From: Carboxylicivirga litoralis
GTDB lineage: Bacteria; Bacteroidota; Bacteroidia; Bacteroidales; Marinilabiliaceae
NCBI RefSeq assembly: GCF_025499605.1
Contig: NZ_JAFMVC010000002.1
Span: 186,001-250,000 of the forward strand
DNA: 64,000 nt
Reading direction: 5' to 3'
Part shown: positions 9,244 through 17,024 of the stretch, in pieces
How positions within the stretch are numbered: position 1 is the first letter of the stretch
Layout: the number at the start of each line of letters is the position of its first letter
Translations under genes and position numbers: made by a program
Notes under the pieces: generated by a model
Told to the model about the DNA's origin: nothing
Database searches by the model: none
Seen by the model: the letters and a program-made list of their open reading frames with translations, nothing else

Positions 9244-9347
9244 TCTTTATTTTAGTGCAATAATTTTCAAAAAATGGTGTTTAAATGATACCGTTCAGAT
9301 GACTGTGTGGTTAGGTATTAGACGCCGATTTATGTATCCGGGACAAA

Positions 9348-10115
9348 ATGCTATATACGATATTCGCAAAATATAATTTTAAGCCTTTGAAGAGATGTTT
9401 AACACTAACAATGTTAGCTGTTTGCACCCTGTTTCAGAATCATTCAATTGAAGCACAGGACAGGCTTGAGTTGGGAGCATTCGTTGGTTCATCCTACTAC
9501 TTTGGCGATTTAAGTACCGGCGTACCTTTTGCCAATTCGCATGTGGCAGCCGGAGGTATCGGTCGTTATGTGTTTACCGATCGTATTGCCTTGAAAGCAA
9601 TGGCGCTATATGGAACCATAAGTGGTGATTATCATGGGCAGGATTTAAAATACCTCGAATCAACACCAAACGCCAATTACAGTTTTAAACGAAGTATTGG
9701 TGATGTGTCAGCTCAGATAGAGCTTAATTTTCGTTCATACGACCACAAATTTATCTCAACAACAACATTTACACCATACATTTCTTTTGGGCTTGCCACA
9801 ACTATTTATAACAGAATTGATACAGATGTTGAAAATTCTGCGGGCAAACCAAGTTTTATATTATCTTTGCCGTTCGGTATAGGTGCGAAGTACAAGATTA
9901 ACAAATATATTCGGGTGGGTGCCGAATGGACTTTCCGAAAAACATTTGTTGATGACTTGGACTACATGGGCGAAGGAAGCGTTGATCCTTCTGACCCTTA
10001 TGGATTTGGAGAGAGCACTTTTACTCATAACAACGATTGGATATCGTTTGCAGGTGTGTACGTTACAATAAGTATGTTGAAGCGGAAAACCAAATGTAAT
10101 GATGGTATAAAATAA
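9348..10115 (+). CDS. porG: PorG-like outer-membrane protein of the type IX secretion system (DUF6089)
   Basis: A 255-residue protein with a long N-terminal signal region ending near SIEAQ, followed by a small beta-barrel: LELGAFVGSSYYFGDLS, IGRYVFTDRIALKAMALYG and repeated aromatic strands ending in FAGVYVTISML. In Porphyromonas the protein encoded directly before uppS and bamA is PorG, an outer-membrane part of the type IX secretion machinery. Gene order here (nadK, this gene, uppS, bamA, skp) is the same, which is the main support. Whether the rest of the secretion system is present cannot be seen in this window. Confidence 0.75.
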   Translation: MLYTIFAKYNFKPLKRCLTLTMLAVCTLFQNHSIEAQDRLELGAFVGSSYYFGDLSTGVPFANSHVAAGGIGRYVFTDRIALKAMALYGTISGDYHGQDLKYLESTPNANYSFKRSIGDVSAQIELNFRSYDHKFISTTTFTPYISFGLATTIYNRIDTDVENSAGKPSFILSLPFGIGAKYKINKYIRVGAEWTFRKTFVDDLDYMGEGSVDPSDPYGFGESTFTHNNDWISFAGVYVTISMLKRKTKCNDGIK

Positions 10116-10130
10116 AGACAGGTTGAAAGT

Positions 10131-10874
10131 ATGTCGTTAAAAGACGAGCTGAAGCAAGATAGACTGCCCAGTCATGTGGCGATTATTATGGATGGAAACG
10201 GACGCTGGGCTAAGAAGCGGGGTAATGCTCGCGTTTTTGGTCACAAGCATGGTGTTACAGCCGTGCGCGAAGCAACCGAAACAGCAGCCGAACTTGGTAT
10301 TAAATACCTTACGCTTTATGCTTTCAGTACCGAAAACTGGAACCGTCCGAAAACAGAAGTAGATGCATTAATGAGTCTGCTTGTTTCTACCATCAGTTCC
10401 GAAACATCAACTTTGATGAAAAACAATGTTAGGTTGAATGCGATTGGCTGCAAAGAAGCATTGCCAAAGGGCGTTCAGGCTAAATTGGATACCTGCATTC
10501 AAAAAACATCAGAAAATACCGGTTTAACATTAACATTGGCATTAAGCTACAGCTCTCGGTGGGAAATTATTGAAGCTGTAAAAAAGATTGCTGCCGATGT
10601 AAAAGCCGAACAGCTTAATGTTGAAGATATTAATGCTGATGTGATATCTGATAAAATGGCCACGGCCGGAATTCCTGATCCCGAATTAATGATCAGAACC
10701 AGCGGTGAACATCGAATAAGTAATTTTTTACTTTGGCAGTTAGCTTATTCTGAGCTATATTTCTGCGACATTTTATGGCCCGACTTTAGGAGAGATGATT
10801 TTTATCGGGCTCTGCTTGATTTCCAGGGACGAGAAAGACGTTTTGGAAAAACAGGTGATCAAATAAAAAAATAA
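10131..10874 (+). CDS. uppS: Isoprenyl transferase (undecaprenyl diphosphate synthase)
   Basis: UppS adds isoprene units in cis to farnesyl diphosphate to build the C55 lipid carrier for cell-wall and envelope glycans. The 247-residue protein has the catalytic MDGNGRWAKKRG (Asp at residue 21), the FSTENWNRP block and the C-terminal RTSGEHRISNFLLWQLAYSE that completes the active site. It begins 15 bp after porG and precedes bamA, placing carrier-lipid synthesis inside the envelope-assembly block. Confidence 0.96.
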   Translation: MSLKDELKQDRLPSHVAIIMDGNGRWAKKRGNARVFGHKHGVTAVREATETAAELGIKYLTLYAFSTENWNRPKTEVDALMSLLVSTISSETSTLMKNNVRLNAIGCKEALPKGVQAKLDTCIQKTSENTGLTLTLALSYSSRWEIIEAVKKIAADVKAEQLNVEDINADVISDKMATAGIPDPELMIRTSGEHRISNFLLWQLAYSELYFCDILWPDFRRDDFYRALLDFQGRERRFGKTGDQIKK

Positions 10875-10957
10875 GGCTAAAGCATGATGAAGAAGAAGGA
10901 TGTGATGATTGATGCTGGCCGAAAACGAACAAATTAATGAATTGCATGGAAGGTAAT

Positions 10958-13528
10958 ATGCGTTATAAAGTATTATTTGTTTTTCTATTTATATTATCCT
11001 TTATAAATATAAACGGACAAACGTCTGATATTCCTAATATATCCTACTCTGGTACCCCGCGAAAATATACAATTGCCGATATTGAGGTAACAGGGGTTCA
11101 AAATCTGGATCCAAAAATATTGGTGAATATCAGTGGGCTGAAGGTGGGTCAACAAATTACCGTTCCGGGTGATGAGATCTCTGAAGCCATTAGACGATAT
11201 TGGCAGCACGGGCTGTTTTCGGATGCGAAAATTAAAGCCAAGAAAATTGAAGGACGCCAAATTTATCTGGAAATATACCTGAAAGAACGACCTCGTTTAT
11301 CAGAGATGTATTTTTCTGGTTTGAAAAAGAACGAGATTGAAACGGTAGAGGAGAAAGTGGCGATGATGAGAGGTTCGCAGGTGACGCCTTTTATGGTGTC
11401 GAGAGCCGAGAAATACATCACCGACTATTTTGTGAGTAAAGGTTTTTACAATACCGAAGTTAACATTGTTCAAAAGGATGATCCATCGAAGCCTAATCAT
11501 GTGACCCTTGACATCAATGTTGACAAGAAAGATAAGGTAAAAGTGAAATCCCTTACCTTTGAAGGTAACGAGGTACTAAGCGATGGTAAGTTGAACCGTA
11601 CCATGAAAAAGACCAATGAGAAAGGGCAAATCCTTAATTTCTTCAGAACAAAGAAATTCGTGGTTGAGAAATACGAAGAGGATTTAGCTGCTGTTATTGG
11701 AAAATACAATGAACTCGGTTATCGCGATGCTCGAATTGTTACTGAAGAAGTATCGAAAAATATTGAAGACAATACCGTTGATGTAAAGCTTGTCTTGGAA
11801 GAAGGAACCAAATATTACTTTGGTGACATCAGCTGGGTGGGAAATACTATTTATCCATCTGAATTGTTAGATTATAATTTAAGAATCAAAAAAGGTGATG
11901 TTTTCAATCAAACGTATTTAGATGAGCGTTTGATTAGTGATGAGGATGCGGTTCATAATTTATATATGGACCAGGGATATTTATTCTCAAACATTTCACC
12001 TGTTGAAACCGGTGTTCGTGGCGATACCATTGATATTGAGATGCGTATCTACGAAGGTCAGCAGGCCACTATTAATAAAGTAATCATCCGTGGTAACACC
12101 AAAACGCACGAACATGTGGTTCGTCGTGAGGTAAGAACCAAACCTGGACAATTATTCAGTAAATCAGAATTAATTCGTACGGTACGTGAATTAGCGCAGT
12201 TGGGACATTTCGACCCTGAAAATATTTCTCCTGATGTACAGCCAAATCCGGATAACGGAACAGTTGACCTGGTATATCAGCTAGAGGAAAAAGCCAATGA
12301 CCAGATTGAGTTATCCGGTGGTTGGGGAGCCGGTATGTTCGTTGGTTCATTAGGTTTGAAATTTACCAATTTCTCAATGCGTAACTTCTTTAACAAAGAA
12401 GCGTGGCGCCCGCTTCCAACAGGAGACGGACAAACTTTAGCTTTAAGAGCACAAACCAATGGTAAGTTTTACCAGTCATATAGTTTATCATTTACCGAAC
12501 CTTGGTTAGGTGGTAAAAAACCAAACTCGTTGAGTTTCTCTATTTATCATTCTATTCAAACCGGTGTTAGTTCAAGTTATTACGATCCTCGTTACAGTAT
12601 GTATGGAGGTGGTTATGGGTACGGTAGTGGTTATGGTAGTGGATATGGTTATGCAGATGCAGATGATATTGACCAGCACATGAAAATTACTGGTATGTCG
12701 CTTGGTTTTGGTAAGCGTTTGCGTTGGCCCGATGATTACTTCTCGTTATATACTGAAGTAAGTTACCAACGTTACGACTTGTTAGACTGGAACTACTTTA
12801 TTATGCAGAATGGTATTTCCAATAACCTGAACTTTAAAGTGATGTTAAGTCGTCGCTCTATTGATAATCCAATCTATACGCGTGAAGGTTCAGACTTTTC
12901 TGTAGGTTTAGAATTTACTCCTCCTTGGTCGATGTTTGAAGAAGACCGTGACTGGTCTAAAGCAACTGATGAAGAGAAGTACCAAAAGATTGAATATCAT
13001 AAATGGACGTTTAAAGGAGCTGTTTACAAGCCAATTGATGCTGCTCGTAAATTAGTGGTGATGGGACGTATGGAAATGGGATTCCTTGGTTACTACAACA
13101 AAGACCTTCAATCGCCATTTGAGAAATTTGTACTAGGTGGTGATGGAATGGCTGGATTTAGCATGTATGGTAGTGAAACAATTGGCTTGCGTGGATATGA
13201 AAACTCTTCATTAACACCTTATAATACAAGTGGGTCATACGATGGTAATATTTATAATAAATTAACCATGGAAGTACGCTATCCTTTAGCGCTTCAACCA
13301 TCAGCAACCGTATTTGCCCTGGCATTTTTAGAAGCAGGTAATGCTTGGAGTCAGTATGAAAACTATAATCCATTTGAATTAAAACGTTCAGCAGGTGTTG
13401 GTTTACGTATCTTTTTACCAATTTTTGGATTAATGGGTATTGATTGGGGATACGGATTTGACGATAGTATCTACCGAAGCAATGCGGGTGGTAGTCAGTT
13501 CCACTTTGTTATTGGTCAAAGTTTCTAA
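10958..13528 (+). CDS. bamA: Outer-membrane protein assembly factor BamA
   Basis: BamA is the barrel and POTRA core of the machine that folds outer-membrane proteins. After a signal peptide (MRYKVLFVFLFILSFININ) come five tandem POTRA-type modules to about residue 450 (for example TIADIEVTGVQNLDPKILVN and ATINKVIIRGNTKTHEHVVR). A C-terminal barrel follows, with the conserved IGLRGYENSS lock motif and a terminal Phe. In-frame ATGs lie at 10937, 10946 and 10958; the last puts the signal peptide first, so I use it. An unusual Gly-Tyr-rich stretch interrupts the barrel at about 12604-12660. The gene heads a run with three skp paralogues. Confidence 0.95.
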   Translation: MRYKVLFVFLFILSFININGQTSDIPNISYSGTPRKYTIADIEVTGVQNLDPKILVNISGLKVGQQITVPGDEISEAIRRYWQHGLFSDAKIKAKKIEGRQIYLEIYLKERPRLSEMYFSGLKKNEIETVEEKVAMMRGSQVTPFMVSRAEKYITDYFVSKGFYNTEVNIVQKDDPSKPNHVTLDINVDKKDKVKVKSLTFEGNEVLSDGKLNRTMKKTNEKGQILNFFRTKKFVVEKYEEDLAAVIGKYNELGYRDARIVTEEVSKNIEDNTVDVKLVLEEGTKYYFGDISWVGNTIYPSELLDYNLRIKKGDVFNQTYLDERLISDEDAVHNLYMDQGYLFSNISPVETGVRGDTIDIEMRIYEGQQATINKVIIRGNTKTHEHVVRREVRTKPGQLFSKSELIRTVRELAQLGHFDPENISPDVQPNPDNGTVDLVYQLEEKANDQIELSGGWGAGMFVGSLGLKFTNFSMRNFFNKEAWRPLPTGDGQTLALRAQTNGKFYQSYSLSFTEPWLGGKKPNSLSFSIYHSIQTGVSSSYYDPRYSMYGGGYGYGSGYGSGYGYADADDIDQHMKITGMSLGFGKRLRWPDDYFSLYTEVSYQRYDLLDWNYFIMQNGISNNLNFKVMLSRRSIDNPIYTREGSDFSVGLEFTPPWSMFEEDRDWSKATDEEKYQKIEYHKWTFKGAVYKPIDAARKLVVMGRMEMGFLGYYNKDLQSPFEKFVLGGDGMAGFSMYGSETIGLRGYENSSLTPYNTSGSYDGNIYNKLTMEVRYPLALQPSATVFALAFLEAGNAWSQYENYNPFELKRSAGVGLRIFLPIFGLMGIDWGYGFDDSIYRSNAGGSQFHFVIGQSF

Positions 13529-13592
13529 CTATGAGGTAGATATTAGTTTGGTTTGATTTTTGTTTAGATTTGGCGTACTAAATTATAGAGCT

Positions 13593-14105
13593 ATGAGAAA
13601 CTTCGTTTTATTATCCTTATTGTTTATTGGGCAGATGGTGTTTGCTCAAAAGTATGCTTTTGTAGATTCGGAATACATACTACGTAATGTGCCTGCTTAT
13701 GAGGCCGCCAATGAACAACTAACACAGTTATCAACCAAATGGCAAGCTGAAGTTGAACAGCGATTTGACGAAATTGCTCAGCTTTATAAGAATTATCAAG
13801 CCGAAAATGTTTTTCTTTCTAATGAGATGAAAATCAAGCGTGAGAATGAAATCATCGAAAAGGAAAAGCAAGCGAAGCAATTGCAGCAAAACTATTTTGG
13901 ACAAGAAGGTGAGCTTTTTAAACGGCGGGAAGCATTGATTAAACCTATTCAGGATGAGATATACAATGCGATTGTTGATATATCATCAGAAAATAATATC
14001 GCAGCTGTTTTTGACAAGGCATCAGGGATGGGAATTATGTATGTAGATACTAAGTACGATATCAGCGACGATGTGCTGATAGAGCTTGGATATAAAAGTG
14101 AATAA
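13593..14105 (+). CDS. OmpH/Skp-family periplasmic chaperone, copy 1
   Basis: Skp-family proteins are trimeric periplasmic holdases that keep unfolded outer-membrane proteins soluble on the way to BamA. This copy has a signal peptide (MRNFVLLSLLFIGQMVFAQ), the opening strand KYAFVDSEYILRNVPAYE, a long charged coiled coil rich in Glu, Lys and Gln, and the closing block IAAVFDKASGMGIMYVDTKYD. The open frame starts at 13560, but the ATG at 13593 puts the signal peptide first. It ends with DISDDVLIELGYKSE, a C-terminus seen in Bacteroidota OmpH proteins, while the two paralogues downstream end differently. Confidence 0.9.
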   Translation: MRNFVLLSLLFIGQMVFAQKYAFVDSEYILRNVPAYEAANEQLTQLSTKWQAEVEQRFDEIAQLYKNYQAENVFLSNEMKIKRENEIIEKEKQAKQLQQNYFGQEGELFKRREALIKPIQDEIYNAIVDISSENNIAAVFDKASGMGIMYVDTKYDISDDVLIELGYKSE

Positions 14106-14119
14106 CTAAAAGAGAAAAT

Positions 14120-14632
14120 ATGAAGATTTACTATGCACTGGTTGCACTAGTTTTAATGGCCATTGGTACCGTTAATGCGCAGCAACCGATGAAGTTTGGA
14201 CATATTAATAGTGCTGAAATACTGCAAGCGATGCCTGAATTGAAGGCTGTTGAAACGCAATTGGAAGCTGACTATAAAGAAAAAGAGGCGCAGCTGATGA
14301 CTATGCAGGAAGATTTAACCGCCAAACAGCAAGCTTACCAAAACGATGCTCCAACCTTATCAGATACAGATAGAGCAGCGCGTGAGCAGGAGTTGATTGA
14401 GCTAAATCAGAAAGTTCAGAATTACTACATGCTATCACAACAGCAAATTCAGGCGAAGCAAAATGAATTGCAGGCACCGATTATTCAAAAACTAAAAGCT
14501 GCTATTCAGGAAGTAGGCGACGAAGAAGGATTTTTGTATATCTTTGAGATGACTAGTCGCGTGCCAGTGTTTGCATCTGATAAAAGTATTGATGTAGCAC
14601 CTCTGGTTAAGGCTAAATTAGGAATTCAGTAA
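14120..14632 (+). CDS. OmpH/Skp-family periplasmic chaperone, copy 2
   Basis: A 170-residue paralogue of the preceding gene. It has the signal peptide MKIYYALVALVLMAIGTVNA, an opening strand (MKFGHINSAEILQAMPE), a coiled coil of about 80 residues with many Gln and Glu, and the closing FLYIFEMTSRVPVFASDKSIDVAPLV. It shares the closing pattern (S-x-D-x-APLVKAKLG) with copy 3, so copies 2 and 3 are closer to each other than to copy 1. It lies 14 bp behind copy 1. Confidence 0.9.
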   Translation: MKIYYALVALVLMAIGTVNAQQPMKFGHINSAEILQAMPELKAVETQLEADYKEKEAQLMTMQEDLTAKQQAYQNDAPTLSDTDRAAREQELIELNQKVQNYYMLSQQQIQAKQNELQAPIIQKLKAAIQEVGDEEGFLYIFEMTSRVPVFASDKSIDVAPLVKAKLGIQ

Positions 14633-14655
14633 TCACGAAATTAAAGAAATAAAAT

Positions 14656-15168
14656 ATGAAGTTTTTAAAAGTATTAGTAGTTGTTGCTGCCGTTGCTTTT
14701 GCAGGAAAAGTTCAGGCGCAAGATTTAAAATTCGGTCATGTTAACATTCAGCAGATGGTTGCAGAATTACCAGAAAAAATTGCTGCTGATAAAGAATTGC
14801 AAAACGAGGCCACTAAACTACAAGAGCAATTGCAGGTAATGCAAAAGGATTTGCAGAACATGTATAACAATTATATGGCTTCTCGCGATACTTTACCTGA
14901 TTTAATTCGTGCTACAAAAGAAAAAGAATTACAGGATACAGAACAGCGCCTACAGGGTTATAGCCAAATGGCTCAGCAGTCGTTAGGACAGAAAGAACAG
15001 CAGTTGTTACAGCCAATCATTATGAAGGTTCAAAAAGCCATTGATGAAGTTGGTCAGGAGCAAGGTTTAATCTATATCTTCGATATCAGTACACAGGTAG
15101 TGGTTTATCATTCAGCTAAAAGCGTTGATTGTGCCCCATTGGTGAAAGCTAAATTGGGCGTTCAGTAA
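14656..15168 (+). CDS. OmpH/Skp-family periplasmic chaperone, copy 3
   Basis: A third 170-residue Skp-like protein: signal peptide MKFLKVLVVVAAVAFAGKVQA, opening strand LKFGHVNIQQMVAELPEK, a Gln/Lys/Glu-rich coiled coil, and the same C-terminal block as copy 2 (CAPLVKAKLGVQ). The three genes are separated by 14 and 23 bp and end at a strong terminator, so bamA and all three chaperones look like one transcription unit. Confidence 0.9.
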   Translation: MKFLKVLVVVAAVAFAGKVQAQDLKFGHVNIQQMVAELPEKIAADKELQNEATKLQEQLQVMQKDLQNMYNNYMASRDTLPDLIRATKEKELQDTEQRLQGYSQMAQQSLGQKEQQLLQPIIMKVQKAIDEVGQEQGLIYIFDISTQVVVYHSAKSVDCAPLVKAKLGVQ

Positions 15169-15188
15169 ACCAACGATATAACTTTTTT

Positions 15189-15221
15189 AAAGCGGGTGGC
15201 TATGTTTAGTCACCCGCTTTT
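15189..15221 (+). terminator. Intrinsic terminator ending the bamA-skp unit
   Basis: AAAGCGGGTG (15189-15198) pairs perfectly with CACCCGCTTT (15211-15220) across a 12-base loop. T residues overlap the 3' arm. Confidence 0.85.
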
Positions 15222-15248
15222 GTATCTTTATGTTGCTAAGATAATATT

Positions 15249-16073
15249 ATGGAGCAACCCGGACCTATCGCAGTTTTTGATTCTGGTTATGGCGGATTAA
15301 CCGTTTTAAATAAAATCCGTCAGCATTTACCGCAATACGATTATATTTATTTGGGCGATAATGCTCGAACACCTTACGGTACCCGTTCGTTTGAAGTGGT
15401 GTATGAGTATACGCTTGAGGCCGTTAAAAAGCTGTTTGACATGGGTGCACATCTGGTAATTCTGGCGTGTAATACAGCTTCTGCAAAAGCATTACGAAAT
15501 ATTCAGCAAAAAGACTTACCACTCATTGATTCAAACAGAAGAGTGTTGGGCGTTATTCGACCAAGCATTGAGGTGGTTGATGAGCTGAGCGATAGCAAAC
15601 ATGTGGGTGTTTTAGGGACTGTTGGAACTGTACAGTCCGAATCTTATCCGATTGAAATTAACAAGCTGTTTCCGAACATCAAGGTCTCTCAAGAAGCATG
15701 CCCGATGTGGGTACCATTAGTCGAAAATAATGAATCATTCAAAGATGGGGCAGATTACTTTGTAAAGCAGCATATCGATGGTTTGCTTTCTATGGATAAA
15801 GCCATTGATACGATTATCTTAGGTTGTACGCATTATCCCTTATTAATGGATAAAATAAGGCAGTATTTGCCTGGTCATATTCAACTGGTGGAGCAAGGCG
15901 ATATTGTTGGTGAAAGCCTGAAAGATTACTTAAAGCGTCATCCGGAAATGGATGATAAATGTAGTAAAGGCAGTTCAGTGCATTTCTACACTACCGAGCA
16001 GGTTATGAAGTTTAAACAAACGGCAGGTATATTCTTCGAAGGAGAGCTCACCGTAGAGCATGTGGTTCTTTAA
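15249..16073 (+). CDS. murI: Glutamate racemase
   Basis: MurI interconverts L- and D-glutamate and supplies D-Glu for peptidoglycan. The 274-residue protein has the N-terminal FDSGYGGLTV (from residue 10), the first catalytic Cys in LACNTASA (Cys74) and the second in LGCTHYPLL near residue 190, the two-base pair of the cofactor-independent mechanism. It follows the skp terminator, so it likely has its own promoter. It completes the envelope block of lipid carrier, barrel assembly and cell-wall precursor genes. Confidence 0.95.
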   Translation: MEQPGPIAVFDSGYGGLTVLNKIRQHLPQYDYIYLGDNARTPYGTRSFEVVYEYTLEAVKKLFDMGAHLVILACNTASAKALRNIQQKDLPLIDSNRRVLGVIRPSIEVVDELSDSKHVGVLGTVGTVQSESYPIEINKLFPNIKVSQEACPMWVPLVENNESFKDGADYFVKQHIDGLLSMDKAIDTIILGCTHYPLLMDKIRQYLPGHIQLVEQGDIVGESLKDYLKRHPEMDDKCSKGSSVHFYTTEQVMKFKQTAGIFFEGELTVEHVVL

Positions 16074-16080
16074 AGCATAT

Positions 16081-16111
16081 AGACCTTAAGGTTTATAAAA
16101 CCTTAAGGTCT
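16081..16111. repeat. Perfect palindromic CCTTAAGG repeat
   Basis: AGACCTTAAGGTTT and AAACCTTAAGGTCT flank a three-base centre as a perfect inverted repeat between the converging murI and gamma-carbonic anhydrase genes. A degenerate copy is at 149-177. There is no T tract, so it could only be a weak bidirectional terminator; it looks more like a dispersed element. Confidence 0.75.
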
Positions 16112-16121
16112 ACGAATGGTC

Positions 16122-16649
16122 TTATTCTTCTCCGTCTTCCTTAAACCAACCGGCATACATTAGGTAGTTGTTGGCTATTTTCTGAACCATTTCTCTTGAC
16201 TGTTCCGGTTCAATATCTTTCACTTTTTTGGCTGGTACACCTGCATACACACTGTTTGGTTCCACAATGGTTCCGGTTAATACCAATGAGTTGGCGGCAA
16301 TAATCGAATTGGAGCCAATAACAGCATGATCTAAAACGGTTGCTCCAATGCCAATAAGTACATTGTCTTCTATTTTAGCACCATGGATGGTTACATTGTG
16401 TCCGATAGAAACATTATCGCCAATCTCAACCACCGACTTTTGATAAAGAGTATGTAGAACGGAACCATCCTGGATGTTCACCTTATTGCCAATGCGGATG
16501 GAATTTACATCTCCACGCAGAACAGCATTGAACCATATACTGCAGTCATCTCCCATTTCTACATCACCGATGATGGTGGCATTTTCAGCCAGATAAGCAT
16601 TCTTTCCAATCTTGGGCGTAAAGCCTCTTACTGTTTTTATTAGTGCCAT
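16122..16649 (-). CDS. Gamma-carbonic anhydrase-family hexapeptide-repeat protein
   Basis: A 175-residue left-handed beta-helix protein with regular hexapeptide repeats (for example IGDVEMGDDCSIWFNAVLRGDV). The metal-binding His pattern of gamma-carbonic anhydrases is visible in SIGHNVTIHGAKIEDNVLIG, together with the LHTL His in the preceding coil. Family members bind zinc or iron; some hydrate CO2, while many (YrdA/PaaY types) have weak or other thioesterase activity. Activity here is therefore not certain. It converges on murI. Confidence 0.88.
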   Translation of the reverse strand: MALIKTVRGFTPKIGKNAYLAENATIIGDVEMGDDCSIWFNAVLRGDVNSIRIGNKVNIQDGSVLHTLYQKSVVEIGDNVSIGHNVTIHGAKIEDNVLIGIGATVLDHAVIGSNSIIAANSLVLTGTIVEPNSVYAGVPAKKVKDIEPEQSREMVQKIANNYLMYAGWFKEDGEE

Positions 16650-16919
16650 ATTTTGATTTATTTATAATTATTCACATATTTAGATAAGTAATAGTTATAT
16701 GCTCGCATAGAACCTGGCCACAACTTTTGACAAAAGTACAATCATCAACTGTAAGAAATAAGAACAACGGCGATAAAGTATAGTTCGTAAAGGATAATTC
16801 CAAGGAATGAGCGTATGTTAAAAAAATGTGTTGTATAACACAAGGTTTAGCACGGTTGAACATGACAAATATCAATAAGTGCGCATAGCCATATCTCTAC
16901 CTTTACTCCCGTTTTCAAG

Positions 16920-16969
16920 AGGAAATTAATGTTGATGAGAAATTGCTCTTTAACATTGATTTCCTTTTT
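16920..16969 (+). terminator. Orphan terminator-like hairpin upstream of korA
   Basis: AGGAAAT (16920-16926) pairs with ATTTCCT (16959-16965), and AATGTT (16928-16933) pairs with AACATT (16952-16957), joined by a U-G pair. GAG and CTC pair near the loop, and TTTTT closes the 3' side. The only upstream plus-strand gene is murI, some 850 bp away beyond an opposing gene. Confidence 0.6.
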
Positions 16970-16987
16970 ATTGATTGCTTAACTTTG
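16955..16987 (+). promoter_or_regulatory. Promoter of korAB
   Basis: ATTG (16955-16958), a 21-base spacer, then TAACTTTG (16980-16987) fits the Bacteroidota housekeeping consensus TTTG/TAnnTTTG. It places the start of transcription about 30 bases before the korA ATG. Confidence 0.6.
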
Positions 16988-17024
16988 TTTTAATATATAG
17001 ATACAAATCAGAACCTTGTCAATC

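Larger units (their letters stand above)
16650..17024. other. Intergenic region between gamma-CA and korA with divergent promoters and an orphan terminator
   Basis: No convincing gene is seen in these 375 bases. On the minus strand CAAAAGTA (16731-16738) reads as a -7 box TACTTTTG for the carbonic anhydrase gene. On the plus strand a terminator-like hairpin (16920-16969) and a promoter for korA (16955-16987) are present. The stretch 16740-16919 holds nothing I can name but lies upstream of that terminator. Confidence 0.5.

Noticed and set aside
16672-16875. 67-codon minus-strand ORF upstream of gamma-CA
   Set aside because: Composition is unlike a protein, it overlaps the likely gamma-CA promoter, and no family features are visible.
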